DNA from: Diplosphaera chodatii
Lineage: Eukaryota > Chlorophyta > Trebouxiophyceae > Prasiolales > Stichococcaceae
DNA: 64,000 nucleotides
Assembly (NCBI GenBank): GCA_032358165.1
Contig: JAALGY010000010.1
Coordinates: forward strand, 124,001-188,000
Reading direction: 5' to 3'
Part shown: positions 1 through 12,466 of the stretch, piece after piece
Numbering within the stretch: position 1 is the stretch's first letter
Layout: every line of letters starts with the position of its first letter
Translations under genes and position numbers: made by a program
Notes under the pieces: model-generated
Seen by the model: the letters and a program-made list of their open reading frames with translations, nothing else
Database searches by the model: none
Told to the model about the DNA's origin: nothing

Positions 1-1616
1 TGGCCATGCGCTGTCCTTCCTGACTCGCAATCTGGCGCCCCTGGCGGCGCCGCTGCTGGAGCTGCTACAGGTGCGGACCAGACAGGATGACATCCTAAAT
101 CAGCATCGCTTTGGTGGTGTATTTGAACGTGTCACGTTGGGTCGCATTGTGAGCTCAGCAAGCGCTGCTGACCTGCTGAGCTGCTGTCTGAAGACAGCTC
201 TGCTCTGTACAGCACTGAGATGACATCAGCTCAGCTCGCTGAATCAGCACGACCTGGGCCATGCACACAAGCCGTGCCTTGCAGTGCCAGCGCATAATTC
301 CTACATTGGTGCCGCAGGAGCACGACCAGGCCATCGACCCCAACTTGGCACGGCTGGCGGCGGCGTACGAGGAGGCGGTGGCGCGCGCTGGCGGCGAGGC
401 ACTGGCGGCCCCGCCGGCAGAGGGTGCGCAGCCATATGGCGCCAAAATTTAAAATGTGAAGACACCACCCCGCTGCTGCAGCTGGCAGACGGCATAGTAG
501 CATTCGATCTGCCCTGCGCGTGCTGGCTGCTGCAGCACAGTACGATCTTGCTTGAAGCGCACAGAAGGTTGTGTGTGTAGCTCTGCAATGCATGTCGCTC
601 ATTCATGCAGCAGGCAGCTCGGACGATGAGGAGGAGGCGCTGGACGGCGCAGTAGCGGCCGGCCGTGGCGGAAGCGGGAAGCAGCCCGAGGCAGAGGACC
701 TGTTCGAGGGCCTGCAAGCCATCTTTGCCGGCGCCGGCGGCACAATGGCACAGGTTTTGGGGTCGGCAGCCGGCGCTCCTGACAGGGGTGGTGACAGCGC
801 AGACGCGGGCGATGGCAGCGGCGCAAGTCAGGCACGGGGGCAGGCACAGGCTGGGGTGAATCGCAAAGGCAGCAGGAAGCGGGAAGCGGATCGCACGCCA
901 CAGCTCAGCGAGCACAGGGACTTTTCAAAGCATGCCGCCAAGCTGCCTTCAGAGGTGGGTCCAGCGTTCAGAAATCATATCATATGGTCCGGCACCAGTA
1001 TCATATGGTCCGGCACCAGTACTTCCGGCGTGCAGGAGCAAAGCGCAGCGCAGCATGCTGCTGGTCTAGGTGTTTTCAGCACCTACGATTCACAACATGC
1101 GCAGTCATGCATTGGCGTGAGCTGCAGTTGGCGCTCAGCTTGGGTGCTGTTCGACTATGCTGCCTTGGGATTTAGGGCCGAGCCGCGGGAGCGGCCGTGA
1201 GCCGTGGCGTCTCTCGGCGTCCCATCGGCGGCCCTGCGGCAAAGCGGCGCCAGACCGAAGCAGCAGGTGCCCCGGCAGCCCTGGCGGCCACAGCAGATGG
1301 ACCACCGCTGCCTGTGGCGAATGGGACGCAGCGTCGGCAAAAGGCCGCAGCCATGGAAGCAGCCAAAGCAGCCGATCCGGCAGCCGGCACGGGTGGCCTG
1401 GTGGCTGAGCTGGAGGCGGCGATAGGCAATGGCGGACGCGGCGACCTGTACGAGGGTGAAGACACTGGGCTGTTTGATGGAGACGGCATCGGTGAAGCCA
1501 GCGGCAGCGGCGGGCATGTAAACAAGAGGAAGCGGGGTGGGGCGCTGGGGGGCCGCCTGCGCAAGAAGCTGGCCAGGCAGCGGGCAGCGACAAAAGCAGA
1601 GGCGGGGGCAGCTTGA
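1..1616 (+). CDS. 3' end of an unrecognised basic, probably nucleolar protein (5' truncated)
   Basis: At least four exons can be joined. The first (about 2-70) reads as a hydrophobic helix (HALSFLTRNLAPLAAPLL). The second (about 317-430) follows a gccgcag acceptor and contains IDPNLARLAAAYEEA. The third (about 613-954) opens with an acidic patch (SSDDEEEAL) and is followed by low-complexity sequence. The last (about 1178-1616) ends in a strongly basic tail (NKRKRG...GRLRKKLARQR) and a TGA stop at 1614-1616. Alternating acidic and Lys/Arg-rich low-complexity segments are typical of nucleolar ribosome-biogenesis factors, and an RRP1/NOP52-like protein is one possibility. I cannot name the family. 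The beginning lies outside the window. The reading frame of the last exon is well supported by its length and stop; the function is a guess. Confidence 0.5.
979..1020. repeat. Perfect 21-bp tandem duplication in an intron
   Basis: The unit ATCATATGGTCCGGCACCAGT occurs at 979-999 and again at 1000-1020 without a mismatch. It lies in the intron between the last two exons of the 5'-truncated gene. Confidence 0.95.
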
Positions 1617-1950
1617 GTCAAGCGTCAGCATCCACCTTCACTCGCGCTTCTTATGCTCATGGGGCCCTTCAGATTGCGAGGAAGTGCAGCTTCAGTCACA
1701 CTAAGCACTCGGTCCATCAGCGCGACATGGTTTCCTGATTTCCGCTGATAAGCTCACTTCTGTAAAAACACTGACCAAGGTTGGCTGCAGGGCGCTCCTC
1801 GTGTGAAACCCATACACTCTTGACACATTTCATGCCTGATTCCCATGCCTATGGTTTGCTCCCCCTGATATACACCAAGCTCGAGTCAGATTAGCAGGGG
1901 AACGGTGACTACTCAAGCCGCCTTGCACCTAGCAAACTCATATATAAACG
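1617..1950. other. Short convergent intergenic stretch
   Basis: This lies between the stop of the + strand gene and the stop of the - strand helicase gene, so it should hold the two 3' UTRs. I see no convincing ORF and no TGTAA on either strand in the expected place. Confidence 0.5.
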
Positions 1951-2200
1951 TCAGCCCGGGCCCTTCCGCTTGCCCAATGCGGAGCCACTGCCCTGCTGCA
2001 GCTCCGGTGGCATTGGCATGGGCATCTGGACGAAGCCCAGCTGGCCGTGGCGTCGTGTCTGGCCACCGCCATCGTAGCTGCGGCTGCTGCCGGCACCGAC
2101 ACGACTGTGGCCTCTGCCGCCGCCGTTGTTGAAGCGTTCAGCGCCGCCGCCCGCGCTGCTGCCGTAATACGCGCTGCTGCCGCCATGCCGGCCATGCAGT

Positions 2201-2234
<34 letters not shown>

Positions 2235-5200
2235 CCATTGGCGCCAGAACGACTGGGCCCCGCTCCCGCTGAGCTGCTGCTGCTCTCTGCCGGTGGTCGA
2301 AGCCATAATGCCCTGGATGCGGCTGGTGCTGCTGCCGGTGTTGCTGCTGCTGCTGCCAGTGCTGCGGCAGCTGCTGCTGGTGACCTGTGGCGGGACGTGG
2401 GCCGACGCCAGAACTGCCGTGGCTGTTTCCCAGATTGCCGGGCGCCTGCACCGCTGAGCACATGTGCTGCTGCTGCTGCTGCTGCGTGGGGTCCTGCTGT
2501 GCTGCTGGCTGTGACGGAACCAGGAAGCCGTTCAGGGTGCCCTGGCCCGGCGCCAGCGGCGCCGCTCGCTCCACCGCCGCCTCGCACCGCATGCTGCCCT
2601 GCTGCCCGTCGATCGCCTGCGTGGCGCATGACAGCATCGTGCAACGTGCCACCAACACTGGCTGCTTGGCTGAGGCCTGGATGTGTGACCCAGCATGGTA
2701 TGACCAGTCAAAGTAGTGCCAAGTGAATTGCGTCAAGTGTTCTGCAGCGCGCCTGGCTGACGTTGCCGAGCTTGGCGCCGATGTTGGTCCAGATCGCGTC
2801 GTCAATGGAGTTGCGCACGTGCAGGAACGCCACGTTCACAGAGTTGGCCTGCAAGCCGGAACAGGCATTTGCCAGGCAATGACCAGATACAAAGGCTGTG
2901 CACATCCGGATACGCATGCTCGGTAGCGGCTGCGCAGCGTCTGGCTGCATGCGCAGCATCAGGCGCCTGCCAGGAGCAGCGTCAGCAGCAGTCAGCCGGA
3001 ACCCATTGCAAGGCCTAAACCCTAAGCCCTGGGTGCACCTGGCCGATCCGGTGCGCCCGGTCCTCGGCCTGCACAACGTCACCCGGCGTCCAGGAGTACT
3101 CGCAGAACACGCAGCTGGAGGCCGCCTGCATGGCGTAAGCCAACACGCTGACCAGGGTTGCACGTGTGCAACTGCAGATTGCTCACAATGAACGGCTGTA
3201 ACCGTGCTGATGTGCAGCCAGCGTGCAGTATCTGCAAGACATGCAGCCTGCCCCATGCTGCCTCACACGAGACAACCACAATCCTGAAGGCATGCAGATG
3301 AGCCGTCTACTGCCAGAAGATGACGTGGCACAGACTCTTTAACACTCACCGTGAGCGTGAGCCCGGCGCCGGCGGCCTTGATGCTGAGGAGCGCCACCCG
3401 GCAGGCGGCACTGGACTGGAAGCGGGCAACGTGCGCCGCGCGCGCCTGCGCCGGCGTGGAGCCGTCGATGCGGATGAACTCCACCTTGCTCCTGCACAAG
3501 AGAGCGTGTGCATGTCTCGTAGGTCTCGACGTGCTTGATGCAGCAAGCCCACAACTGCACCCATGGCCGCCCCACATCAGGCTTATATACAAGACATGGC
3601 GATTGCTGTTGTCACCCAAGCACATGGCCATTGCAGGTCGTATACGGGATATTCTCGGGTTGCATGGCATAGTCCCCGCATTGTTAGACATGGAGCCACA
3701 CGATGCCATTTGCGGCCCTTGTTGGGTCAACCATACTGCATTCGCTTCTCACCGGGTCAGCAGGGCGTCCAGGGCGTTGAGCAGCACGCGGTGGTGCGCG
3801 AACAGCAGGTGTTTCTCCTCTCCGTTCTCCAGCAGCTCCAGCACATAGCCCTCGCACGCCTTGACCTGCAGCCATAGCAACATGGTACGTTCAACCTCCA
3901 AGTAGGTCAAGCACACTTGCAGAACATTGTGTGTGTCAGTAGGTGTGTATGACTGGAGATCCCGATCAGGGGAGTGCCTTGCATGTCCTCACCTGAAAGC
4001 ACAACAGGGGTGCCGCTCTGATCATGCTGTCACACACTTGAACAGCGCACGAGCATGTCACAAGCTGATATAGCACCTTGAGCTCGGCTGTCCGGCAGTA
4101 CATCTCGTTGACCAGCTGCCCCTGGGCAAAGCCGCTGTCGCTCTCTGATGTCAGCGCCCGCAGCCGCTGCAGCGACGCCGCCATCTTGCCCACCTCCCTC
4201 TCCGCGGCTGCATCTAGCGTCAGGTACACCTGCAGTGCCCACGGTCACATGTCAACACCGTGGAGCTCATAAGCCGCTCGGCTGGCAGATCCCCGTCTTG
4301 CAGGCACGGCGTCTGCTTCATCCGCTCGCAGCAGCGACTGCTTTGTGCCGGGGCACCATGCGTACAGAGCGGGTTGCAGCTTATGTCAGCTCAGTTGGCA
4401 AGTTGTCAATTCTGATATGCATGCCTCAGGGGGTTTACACACCTGCTGGCGGCGCTTGGCGGGCAGCTGCGGCAGGACCTGGGCCTTGGTGCGGCGCACC
4501 ATCACCGCCGCGCACAGCAGCCGGTTGAGCTCGCCAAGGTTGCTGGAACCTAGAGTCCAGCAGGCAGGGGGCTGGTCGGCCGGCAAGCCTCACTGTTGGT
4601 GTCGCGCAGCCGCTGGTTCGGTGCAAGGACAGCACTTCATCACACATGCGCTCGTATGGTGGCTGGAAGCCCACCTGCAAATTTGTCGAACTTGTTGAAG
4701 CCGCCCTGGCAGTACCGCTCGCCAAAGTGCTTCATCCGCAGGTTTGCGCCCGGCAGCAGGGCGGCAACCTGCATGCAAGAAGATGAAAACTGAATCGAAC
4801 CGGACATATGCACAATTTGCTGCGACTATGTCACAGCTGGTGCTGCTGCATCTGTAGCATTGGTATGATGTTCCTGCAGGCCTAGCTCACAGCTTGCTCA
4901 CGCCTACAGGCTGCTCACACCTGCATCGAAGTCAACTCTTCCGTGTAGCTTTCCTTCACCAAGAGCAGAAGAGCACCTGGGTGAACAGCTCCCTGGGGCG
5001 GTTGAGGGCGGGCGTGCCGCTCAGCAGCACCGCGCGCCGAGCCGCCGTCACCAGCTTCGCCGCCAGCTTGGCGCGCTCCGTCTGTGGCAAACACCCCGAA
5101 AACTTTTTGCGGCGGGCTCGTGCAACGGCATCCCTTGGCACGCGGCAAGCTGCCACAAGTGCTGTGTAGGTGCACCTTACAGCTGACCACATGTCTGAAC

Positions 5201-8103
5201 AGCTGCTTGAGGTATGCTAATGAGGCAACTCAGCAGCAGTCCAGATATGTGCTCCAGCTGTAAGTTGCCATTACGGACATGTATGTCTGAGGGTGGCAGG
5301 CGAATGCAGGAATACATGCTGAGAATTCTGCCTGCTCTTATGTGGCAGAACACTGGGTTCCGAACAGAGTTAGCTTTCGATGCATGGGATTGTGCGGCAA
5401 AGTACGGACCTTCTCGTTCTTGATGTAGTGTGACTCGTCCAGCACCACGACCTGGTACCCCGCCTGCACACCAGCTGCAGGCGCATCAGCTCTGGCAGCA
5501 CCGCAAAACTGCAGAAAGCTTGCGTGGACATGGGTCGTGGTGTGTGCAGGGCAGCATGCGACTGCAGTGCAGACCCTAAAACCCCTATCACGCAAGTCCC
5601 GCACCTGATGAGGCCCGGCCCTGATCCTGCCAAGTAGGTCGTACGACACAATGACAAACTGATAGCTGCTGGCCTGCTCCACAACAACCATGACACGCTC
5701 AGCCAAACTCCTCAAGTCACAGGTTGCCACGATTTCGGATAGCACACTGTCAGGAAGCACGACAAGCTCAGTCGCTGGGGTGTTTGGCAGTCACACTTGC
5801 CATGTTGCCAGGTTAGCTGGCGCCACATGCAGTGATCCGCCTGCAATGATCGAGCAGTGTGTAGCAGCAAAACCCTGCAGCAATAAAGCCTCGGAACGCA
5901 CTTTGAAGTCTTCGGCGTCACGGCCACTGAAGATGATCCGGATGGCGGCTGGCTTCACGGCTAGCCACCTCTGCAACGCCTCGCCCCATTGCACTGCAGT
6001 GCACGCAAGTGTAAGTGCATCTGAACTGCCGGATTGCACTCTGATATCATGTCACAACTACTGCAACACAAAGCCGAAAACATGATGTGATGTACTCAAA
6101 GATCATGTGCAAGGCTTGATTTTATGCAGTCGACAATCCCACAGAGCAGACCAGTCACCTCTCAGCGAGCTTGGCGTGACAATGAGACATGGCCACTCCG
6201 CCCTGTAAGCTGCCATGATGGCAATCGCCTGCAGTGTCTTGCCCTGCAGTGTACAGATAGAACCTGAAAGGCTGTGATGACGGCCCTGCATCAGGTTATG
6301 CAGCATGCCAGCACATCGGCAACAGTGGTGTAGTACTATTGGTAGCAGACCACAGTCAGCCAATGACTGCTGCCTGTCACAGCAACATACCATCCTATGC
6401 CACATGTTTCAGCCCAGCCTGGTCATGCATTGCTGCTCTTGAAGCTCAGGGACCTGACATGCAAGGCCCGTTTCAGGCGCATGAGGTGCGTAGCTGCTGT
6501 CTACTGCAAGCCACACGCCTAAACATGGCACGCCATCAGCCAGCCGAAAGCGCATGTCGCAGGCCCAGCTTTGGAGCCCTCACCAGGCCCATCTCGTCGG
6601 CTATGAGGGCGCGGCCGCCCCGCCGCAGCGCAAACGCCACGCCAGCCCGCTGGAAGGGCATCAGCGCGTCCCGCAGCGCCGGCGGCAGGCGGCCAAACAT
6701 GCTGCCGTCGTCCGGCGCGCCGCTCGCTGCCTGTGAGTGCGGATTGGCGCCTGTTGCGTCTTGCCTGCTGCCGGAGGCTTGGCGGTGCCCAATGGGGAGG
6801 GTAGCCAGCCCCGGTGCCTAAGCATGCACCAACGGCAAGGCCAGCGAGGCCTCGCACGCAACTGCATCGCTGCCAAAGTGGCCCCATATGTCAGGCCTTG
6901 GAGTGTTGTGAACCCCAACACCTTCTTGGACCTGGCCTGGGGGCATAGCCTGCTGTGCTGTGCTCTGCAGTGCATGGTGACCGAAGTCGCCGCACCTTCA
7001 GCAGCATCCTCACGACGTCTGGCGGCTCCACGACGCTCAGCGAGACGCCGCGCCTGCGCCCCGCCTGCTGCAGGGCCTGCATACGAAGTACAGCCCGAGG
7101 TGTGGACAGCGACCTATGCGCAACCACTTCTGGACCAGGATCCTGCACTGCTGTGCTTGCACTTGCTGGAGCACAGCGATGCCATCTGACATCCATGCTG
7201 TGCATGCACATGATAATCTAAAGAGTCGGCAGTGTTTGTCGTCACCTTTGCCACATCAGCAAAGCGCAGTGCTGGAAAGCGCCAGGCTCTGGACCTCCAA
7301 AGGACTGCTGCGCCCTCCACACTGCAAGAGATTTCCAGGGTTTGTGACGTGACATTTGAGCGTGCATTGACATTAGGCGCTCTGCACATGCGTGTGCTGA
7401 CCAGGCAGCACGGTGCTGAGGACAGTAGCGACGAGCAAGAAAGGCAGTGTCCCGCACTGAAAACATGGTGGTGCAGCGGTGGTGCATCGGACGTGTGCAA
7501 ACCTGGACAACGCATCGCAGACGGCGGGGTGGTAGAAGTGGTGCTGCGCGTGCACCTCGACGACCCCGCCCTCCGCCAGCTGGATTTCCACTGCGCAGGG
7601 GGTGCCCCAGTCCCCATTCTGCAGTGGATCTTGAACGTTGCTGCAGGGGCTGGTTGTCGAGGTGTCATCGCGAGGAGTGCCGGAGCACTTCAGCACAACA
7701 GCCACAAGTCGGTGCCCCCAGCCGCAACCTACCTGCGACTGATGCTGCATGCCGGTTGCCGTCTGCGGCTGCGCACATAGCCCACCCTGGCCTGCTGCTG
7801 CAGCACTGCCGCCGCTGCGGGCAGCATCAGCCGAGACAGTGGTGCTGCCTCCGGATGCCGTGTTGCCGCAGTCTGCCACAGCAGCAGCCCCGAGAGTTGC
7901 CGTGTTGAGCTCCAGCCTGCTGCGATCAGAAGTACTGCCGCTGTGACATACAGAGCCAGACAGACCACCGACATACGGCTGCTGATGCGGCTGCTGTTGC
8001 TGGTGCTCATGCTGGGCTTGTGCCTGCTGGTGCGGCAGCAAAGCAGGTGCGGCTTGTTTGTGCTGCAGATGAGATTGCAGCGCTGCACGAGGCGGCGGCC
8101 GTG

Positions 8104-8141
<38 letters not shown>

Positions 8142-8703
8142 ACTGCTGTCTCAGCCGTCACCCAGGCCGCCTCTGGGTGGGTGAACAGCCGGCACAGGCC
8201 ATCCTGCGGTATGCCACGACCAGTCAAAGAGAGAGCCACCAGCCGGCAATTAATACATGTTTGTGGTGAATGAGTGCATTCGGTCGTATTCACGGGTCAT
8301 GGAGATCGGCTGCAAAGCAATCACATACCGCAGAGCGCCAGTCAGTGGCACCAAGGAGTGCTGTGGTGTCCGACTTGACATGAGCACTGCTGCGCGCAGC
8401 GGAGGGAGGCGGACAGCTGCTCCCGTTCAGCGCTGCTTGAGTTTTCTGGGCTGCGCAGCTGCCGTCGACACCCTGGCAATTGGTCTGCATGCAGCCCGCA
8501 GCATGCTCAGCATGCATCTTTTCAGAAACAGTCTCACGGCTGCTGTAACGGCAATGACACTGCCAAGACAGCTAATCAGGACACTTTGAGAGCATCAAGC
8601 ATGATCGGAAGCAGCTGCTTGCCCTGTCTCGGAGCGCCGCGGCCTCCAGCTGGTCAAGCGCTCCAAAGTCCAAATCTTCATCGTCATCCGTGTCAACGCT
8701 CAT
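1951..8703 (-). CDS. SMARCAL1/ZRANB3-type SNF2 annealing helicase
   Basis: An ATP-dependent DNA translocase of the SNF2 superfamily. The SMARCAL1/ZRANB3 branch rewinds RPA-coated DNA and remodels stalled replication forks in the nucleus. The start is ATG at 8703 ([14 protein letters not shown]) and the stop TGA at 1951-1953. In order on the minus strand: an acidic N-terminus; a polyglutamine tract; a HARP-like segment (about 7570-7290, including [13 protein letters not shown] and [12 protein letters not shown]); motif I ([18 protein letters not shown], then [10 protein letters not shown]); motif II as DESH ([11 protein letters not shown]), the form used by SMARCAL1 and ZRANB3; motif III ([13 protein letters not shown]); the helicase C half with [17 protein letters not shown] and [11 protein letters not shown] Gln/Pro-rich tail follows, with a PIP-box-like QGTLNGFL and more polyglutamine. 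At least a dozen exons are needed. HARP plus DESH argues for SMARCAL1 (plant CHR18); the tail motif recalls ZRANB3. Confidence 0.88.
2213..2233. repeat. CTG/CAG microsatellite, C-terminal polyglutamine
   Basis: An uninterrupted CTG run on the + strand, read as CAG (Gln) codons by the helicase gene on the minus strand. Further CTG runs lie at about 2340-2375 and 2464-2486 in the same tail. Confidence 0.9.
8104..8141. repeat. CTG/CAG microsatellite, N-terminal polyglutamine
   Basis: About twelve consecutive CTG units, read as a polyglutamine tract in the N-terminal part of the helicase, just before its HARP-like segment. Confidence 0.92.
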
Positions 8704-9281
8704 TGGATGTCGGCTGCCTATGATGACATTGCTCGCCTGCTCAGACGTGTGCCAGCTGTGTTCATGCCAAGCAGGGCATTCGGCTGCAAAGTATTGGAAT
8801 CAGCAAAATGTGTGTGCTTGCAATAGAGTTTCAGAAGTGCTCGCACATCCCAGCAGTAAGCGTTTTGCGAGTCCTCAGCGTCAAGCCACATACATGCCTA
8901 GGCAGGCTGAAAGCAGTCACTGCGCTCCTGCGATTCCCAGTTCAATCGCATTGGCTGAGTATTTGCAAATTGTGACGCGACTGCAGAAGGGTTTTACTGC
9001 GGCTATCCGTCTTGGCCCCTCAGCATGCATGTGGAGAATGCATGCCATGGCCTGAGCTTGCTGCAGCGTTGCTCGCACACATGGCAGCTTGTCCGGCTGC
9101 CGATCTTCAGATAGATAGGAATTCCATCCTGATGCAGGTCTGCAACAACCAGCATTTGCAACCACAAAACCGCAGCATCGCATGAGCCGCTGGGTAACCA
9201 AATCAAGCACCGTTCCAACCCAGCTCATATCCCACTAGCAATGTCGCCGAACCAGCGCCTGGCCAAAGCCTCACACAACCC
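8704..9281. other. Intergenic region upstream of the helicase gene
   Basis: This separates the helicase start codon from the stop of the upstream same-strand coding tail. I see no ORF with recognisable sequence. It should contain the helicase promoter; no clear TATA box is visible. Confidence 0.4.
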
Positions 9282-9720
9282 TCAGAAGCTGGACGCACCA
9301 TTGCTGGCTGCCCCCTCATCAAATGCCTGCTCCGCCAGAGCAGCAAATGGGCTGACTGGCCTCGGCGCAGAGTGGTGCCCGCCGCTCGGCCACCGCCGCC
9401 GGCGCTGCTGCCCGATCTCAATTGACCTTGTCGACAGCGGCGGCGGCCGCCGCGGCGTGTGCACCCCAGGCGCCTCTGCTGACTCTGCCCCCGCTGCTAT
9501 GTCCCCAGTCTCTGCAGAGCCTGTCGTGCCTGCACCGCCGGCACCTTGCAGTGCCGCCGCCTGCTGGGCTTGCTGCTGCCGAGGCGACGACTGCTGCGTT
9601 GCTGCGCTGCGCTGCTGTGCTGGTGCTGCCCCCTGCTCTGCAGCTTCCAGCCCTGCCGCCTGCCCAGCTGCCGACGCAGGCGGCCGCCTGGGGAGCGGAC
9701 CAAACTTGCACTGTCAGCTT
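9282..9720 (-). CDS. Gln/Ala-rich coding tail, probably the C-terminus of the aquaporin gene
   Basis: An open minus-strand frame runs from about 9711 to a TGA at 9282-9284. It starts KFGPLPRRPPASAAGQ, goes through a Gln/Ala-rich stretch (PRQQQAQQAAALQ) and ends in a more structured-looking SPFAALAEQAFDEG and SSF. There is no start codon of its own in a good position. It lies directly downstream of the last aquaporin core exon on the same strand, so I infer that it is a long cytoplasmic tail spliced to that gene. I could not find a splice pair that joins the two with certainty. It could instead be a separate small gene. The long + strand frame on the opposite side (9241-9729) is Cys-rich and looks like its shadow. 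Confidence 0.45.
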
Positions 9721-10129
9721 GCGCATTAGCATTGCCATCCAGTACTTGACGATAAACACATGCAGGCATGCGATACACAGAAGCTGCAGGCTGGTACCAG
9801 CAGTTCCAACAAGGAACCTGCAGATGCCCTGAGAAGCCGAGCAACCAATGTGCCACCTGCGGCGTGCATAGCGGACGAGGACCTCAGACGCGCTCAGCGG
9901 CTGTGGGCCCCAGCAGCGCCTCCCGGTTGCCCTCGTCAGCAAGAAAGGCGGGCACTGCACGGCAGATGCGGAGCTTTGTTGGGTGTGCTGTACAAGCTTG
10001 ATGCGTATGATATACTGTACCCGGCCCAGGTTTGCACTAGGGGCCTGCACTGCAGTGCCAGCAGAATGAGGGAGCATGTGCGGAGGCACAGTTCCTCAAA
10101 CATCCACAAAAACCTCTTTGACGCAAACC

Positions 10130-12466
10130 TCAGGGACAACGTCTGCATCCTGCAGGGAAAGCCCAGCCAAAACACCAGGAGCGCTCAAGTGCTCCTGGGG
10201 GATGGCAACAGGCCACCCAGCATGCAAATGCAAGGTGCCAGCAAGAAAATGCCGCACCGGTGTCATCGGCGGGGGCGCCGGCGGCGGCGGCGCCCAAGGC
10301 GGCGGTCGCCACGGTACCCCCCAGCAGCGCGCCCAGAATCTGGCCCAGCAGGTACAGCCAGAAGGCGCGCATCGGGGTGCAGAAGAACACGACCGCAGGG
10401 GCAATGAGGCGGGCGGGATTGATCGCGCCGCCCGTGTACTTGCCGCCTGCGATACAGCAATGCACCAGTTGCAGTGTCCACCCAGGGCAAGGTGCCACCA
10501 TGGCAGGCACACACACACAGCGAGGTGTGCGCAGGGCACTCAGCCGGGCACACTCATTGCTACCCACGTGCAACCTACCCACAGAGCAGCATAGATTCAC
10601 CTGCTTCTGTCAGGGCCCACACCGCCAGGCCCACCGCCAGCGGGCCGGTGTTGCCATGCCCCGGCTCAGCGATCAAGCATGCGTATGCAATATACACCTG
10701 CAGTGAGAATATCATGCCCCTCAGCGATATCATGGCAAAGGTGCCGGTCAGCATCCATGCGAGCTCGCTTTGATGAACATTTGATGAACATGAGCATATA
10801 GGCATGTGGACAGGCATGTGCACTGTGTTTGCTGCAAGCATGCAAGGATTGACAAGGGCACTCACGAAGGCGAAGGTGAGCAGCGCTTCCCACAGCAGAA
10901 TTCTGCATAGCACCAGAAGATGGGATCAGGTGGTGGCACTGGCCGCTGACCAGCATCATGTGATGTAGTCAGCGTTCCGGGGCAGCATGCACAGCTGGTC
11001 TGACTCTAATACTGGCCACAGTGTGAAAAGCAGGTCACAGGGCTGCAACTGCAGGGAGGCGAGTGCGCACTGCCAGCCGTTGATGTGGCCGGGGTAGAAG
11101 CAGCCGGGGGCGCGGAAGGGGTTCTTGCCCAGATGAAGCCCCGGGATGAGGAGCGTCTCCAGCAGTGCGCCCACCACAGCGCCCGCAATCTGGGCACACA
11201 GGGCAACGTTAGGTATTAAGGGCTCGGGTCCACACACATCAGGGTCGGCAGCGGCATGCCCACATCAGCACCTGCCATGCCAGGGTCCAGAGTCACGTCT
11301 CACACGAAATGGCCTGTCAGCCGTGCATTCCTGGTGCAAGCCCTTTACAGGCCATTGCATGACGGCAGTGTCTCTGACCGAAGCGCGGCAGGTGTTTGAA
11401 GGTGTACAGACAAAGACAGCAGGTTGGTGACATCCGCAGCACAGAGAGTGCAACAACACAACTGCAGAGTGTGCACCTGTGCAAAGATGTATGACAGCGC
11501 CTTGATCTGCAATCATATACGAAGATGGGTATCAGGCACAAGATCTTTTGATCTCAGCGTGTGGTATGCGACACACCATCAGGACAAAGCTGAAGGAACA
11601 GCATGCCAGGGGATGGTGTCAGCTGCCGTAATAGGCTGTCAACGACTGAGGGTTTGTGCAGCGCACCCAGTGCATGTGGCCGGTGAGCCCCGTCGCCAGC
11701 GTTAGCGCCTGCAGGACATGCAAGATTAGACTATAAAAGGTCGTACTGCAGCGTGCAGTATGCTGGATGCTCTTCGTCACAAGCTGCGGATGTGCTGGCA
11801 GCACGTGCTGCTGCTGATGCTGCATCAGCTTCTGATGCCCATGAGTCAGCATTGCACGGCTATTATGGAATGGCTCTGCATCCTACCGGGTTGAGGTGGC
11901 CGCCCTGCGACAGCAAACACTCATGAAGTTGGGTGGACAGAGCCAGAAAGAATTTGTGGAGCACCGTATCTGCATGCTTCAATAGGTTGCAGCAGCAGCA
12001 GCATTTGAGTCACTCACCGACACATGCCGGGTCGCGTAGACTGCATGACAACAGGCAACAGTTTAGTTGGAAATCTCTTGTAGTTTGTCTGGGCAAATCA
12101 TGCACGGTGAAACAGACAGATGTTGCAACATGCATGTCATGTAGGCACTCACCCAGGACAGCATATGTCAGACCCACACCCAGTGCCGACCCTGCAGTCA
12201 TAGCCAGGGTTGATCTGCATCTGCTGTTACGGCAATTTGCTGCCGTGCTGAGTCATCATTAGCTGCAGCTGGCCCACCTGTGGAGGCTGCGATGACTTGC
12301 AACAGCAGCGTGCCCAAGAACTCAGCCTGTTACAACACACGGCCGTCAGAACAGCGCGTTGACCACCAACAAGCGCAGCAGGGCCGGCTGCATGGCCGCA
12401 ATGCCGTACGCAGATGGCAGCAGTCCATGGTACCTGGAGGGCGTTCCAGAACCTGTACATAAACAT
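10130..12466 (-). CDS. Aquaporin (major intrinsic protein family)
   Basis: A membrane channel for water or small neutral solutes. Exons join in phase to give the usual six-helix core: AEFLGTLLLQVIAAS (helix 1), LGVGLTYAVLVYATRHVS (helix 2), GGHLNPALTLATGLTG (first NPA box), IAGAVVGALLETLLIPG (helix 3), LLWEALLTFAFVYIAYA (helix 4), GPLAVGLAVWALTEAG (helix 5), GGAINPARLIAPAVV (second NPA box, with the Arg of the selectivity filter), AFWLYLLGQILGALLGG (helix 6). Visible exons include 12018-12040 (23 nt), 11887-11904 (18 nt) and 11667-11708. The N-terminus (FWNALQ, about 12431-12466) is uncertain and may start in an earlier exon. A stop follows at 10130, but a GT donor just after APADDTG could splice to the tail at 9282-9720. 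The subfamily (PIP, TIP, GIP or alga-specific) cannot be told by eye. Confidence 0.88.

Noticed and set aside
2047..2457. Leu/Ala-rich + strand ORFs opposite the helicase tail
   Set aside because: They are CTG-repeat shadows of CAG glutamine codons on the other strand.
9241..9729. A 162-codon + strand ORF rich in Cys and Ala
   Set aside because: It mirrors the minus-strand Gln/Ala-rich coding tail; the many TGC (Cys) codons are the complement of GCA (Ala), and it has no domain or neighbouring exons.
11728..11740. TATAAAA-like sequence (GACTATAAAAGG)
   Set aside because: It lies inside an aquaporin intron between two supported coding exons, so it is not a promoter for an annotated gene.
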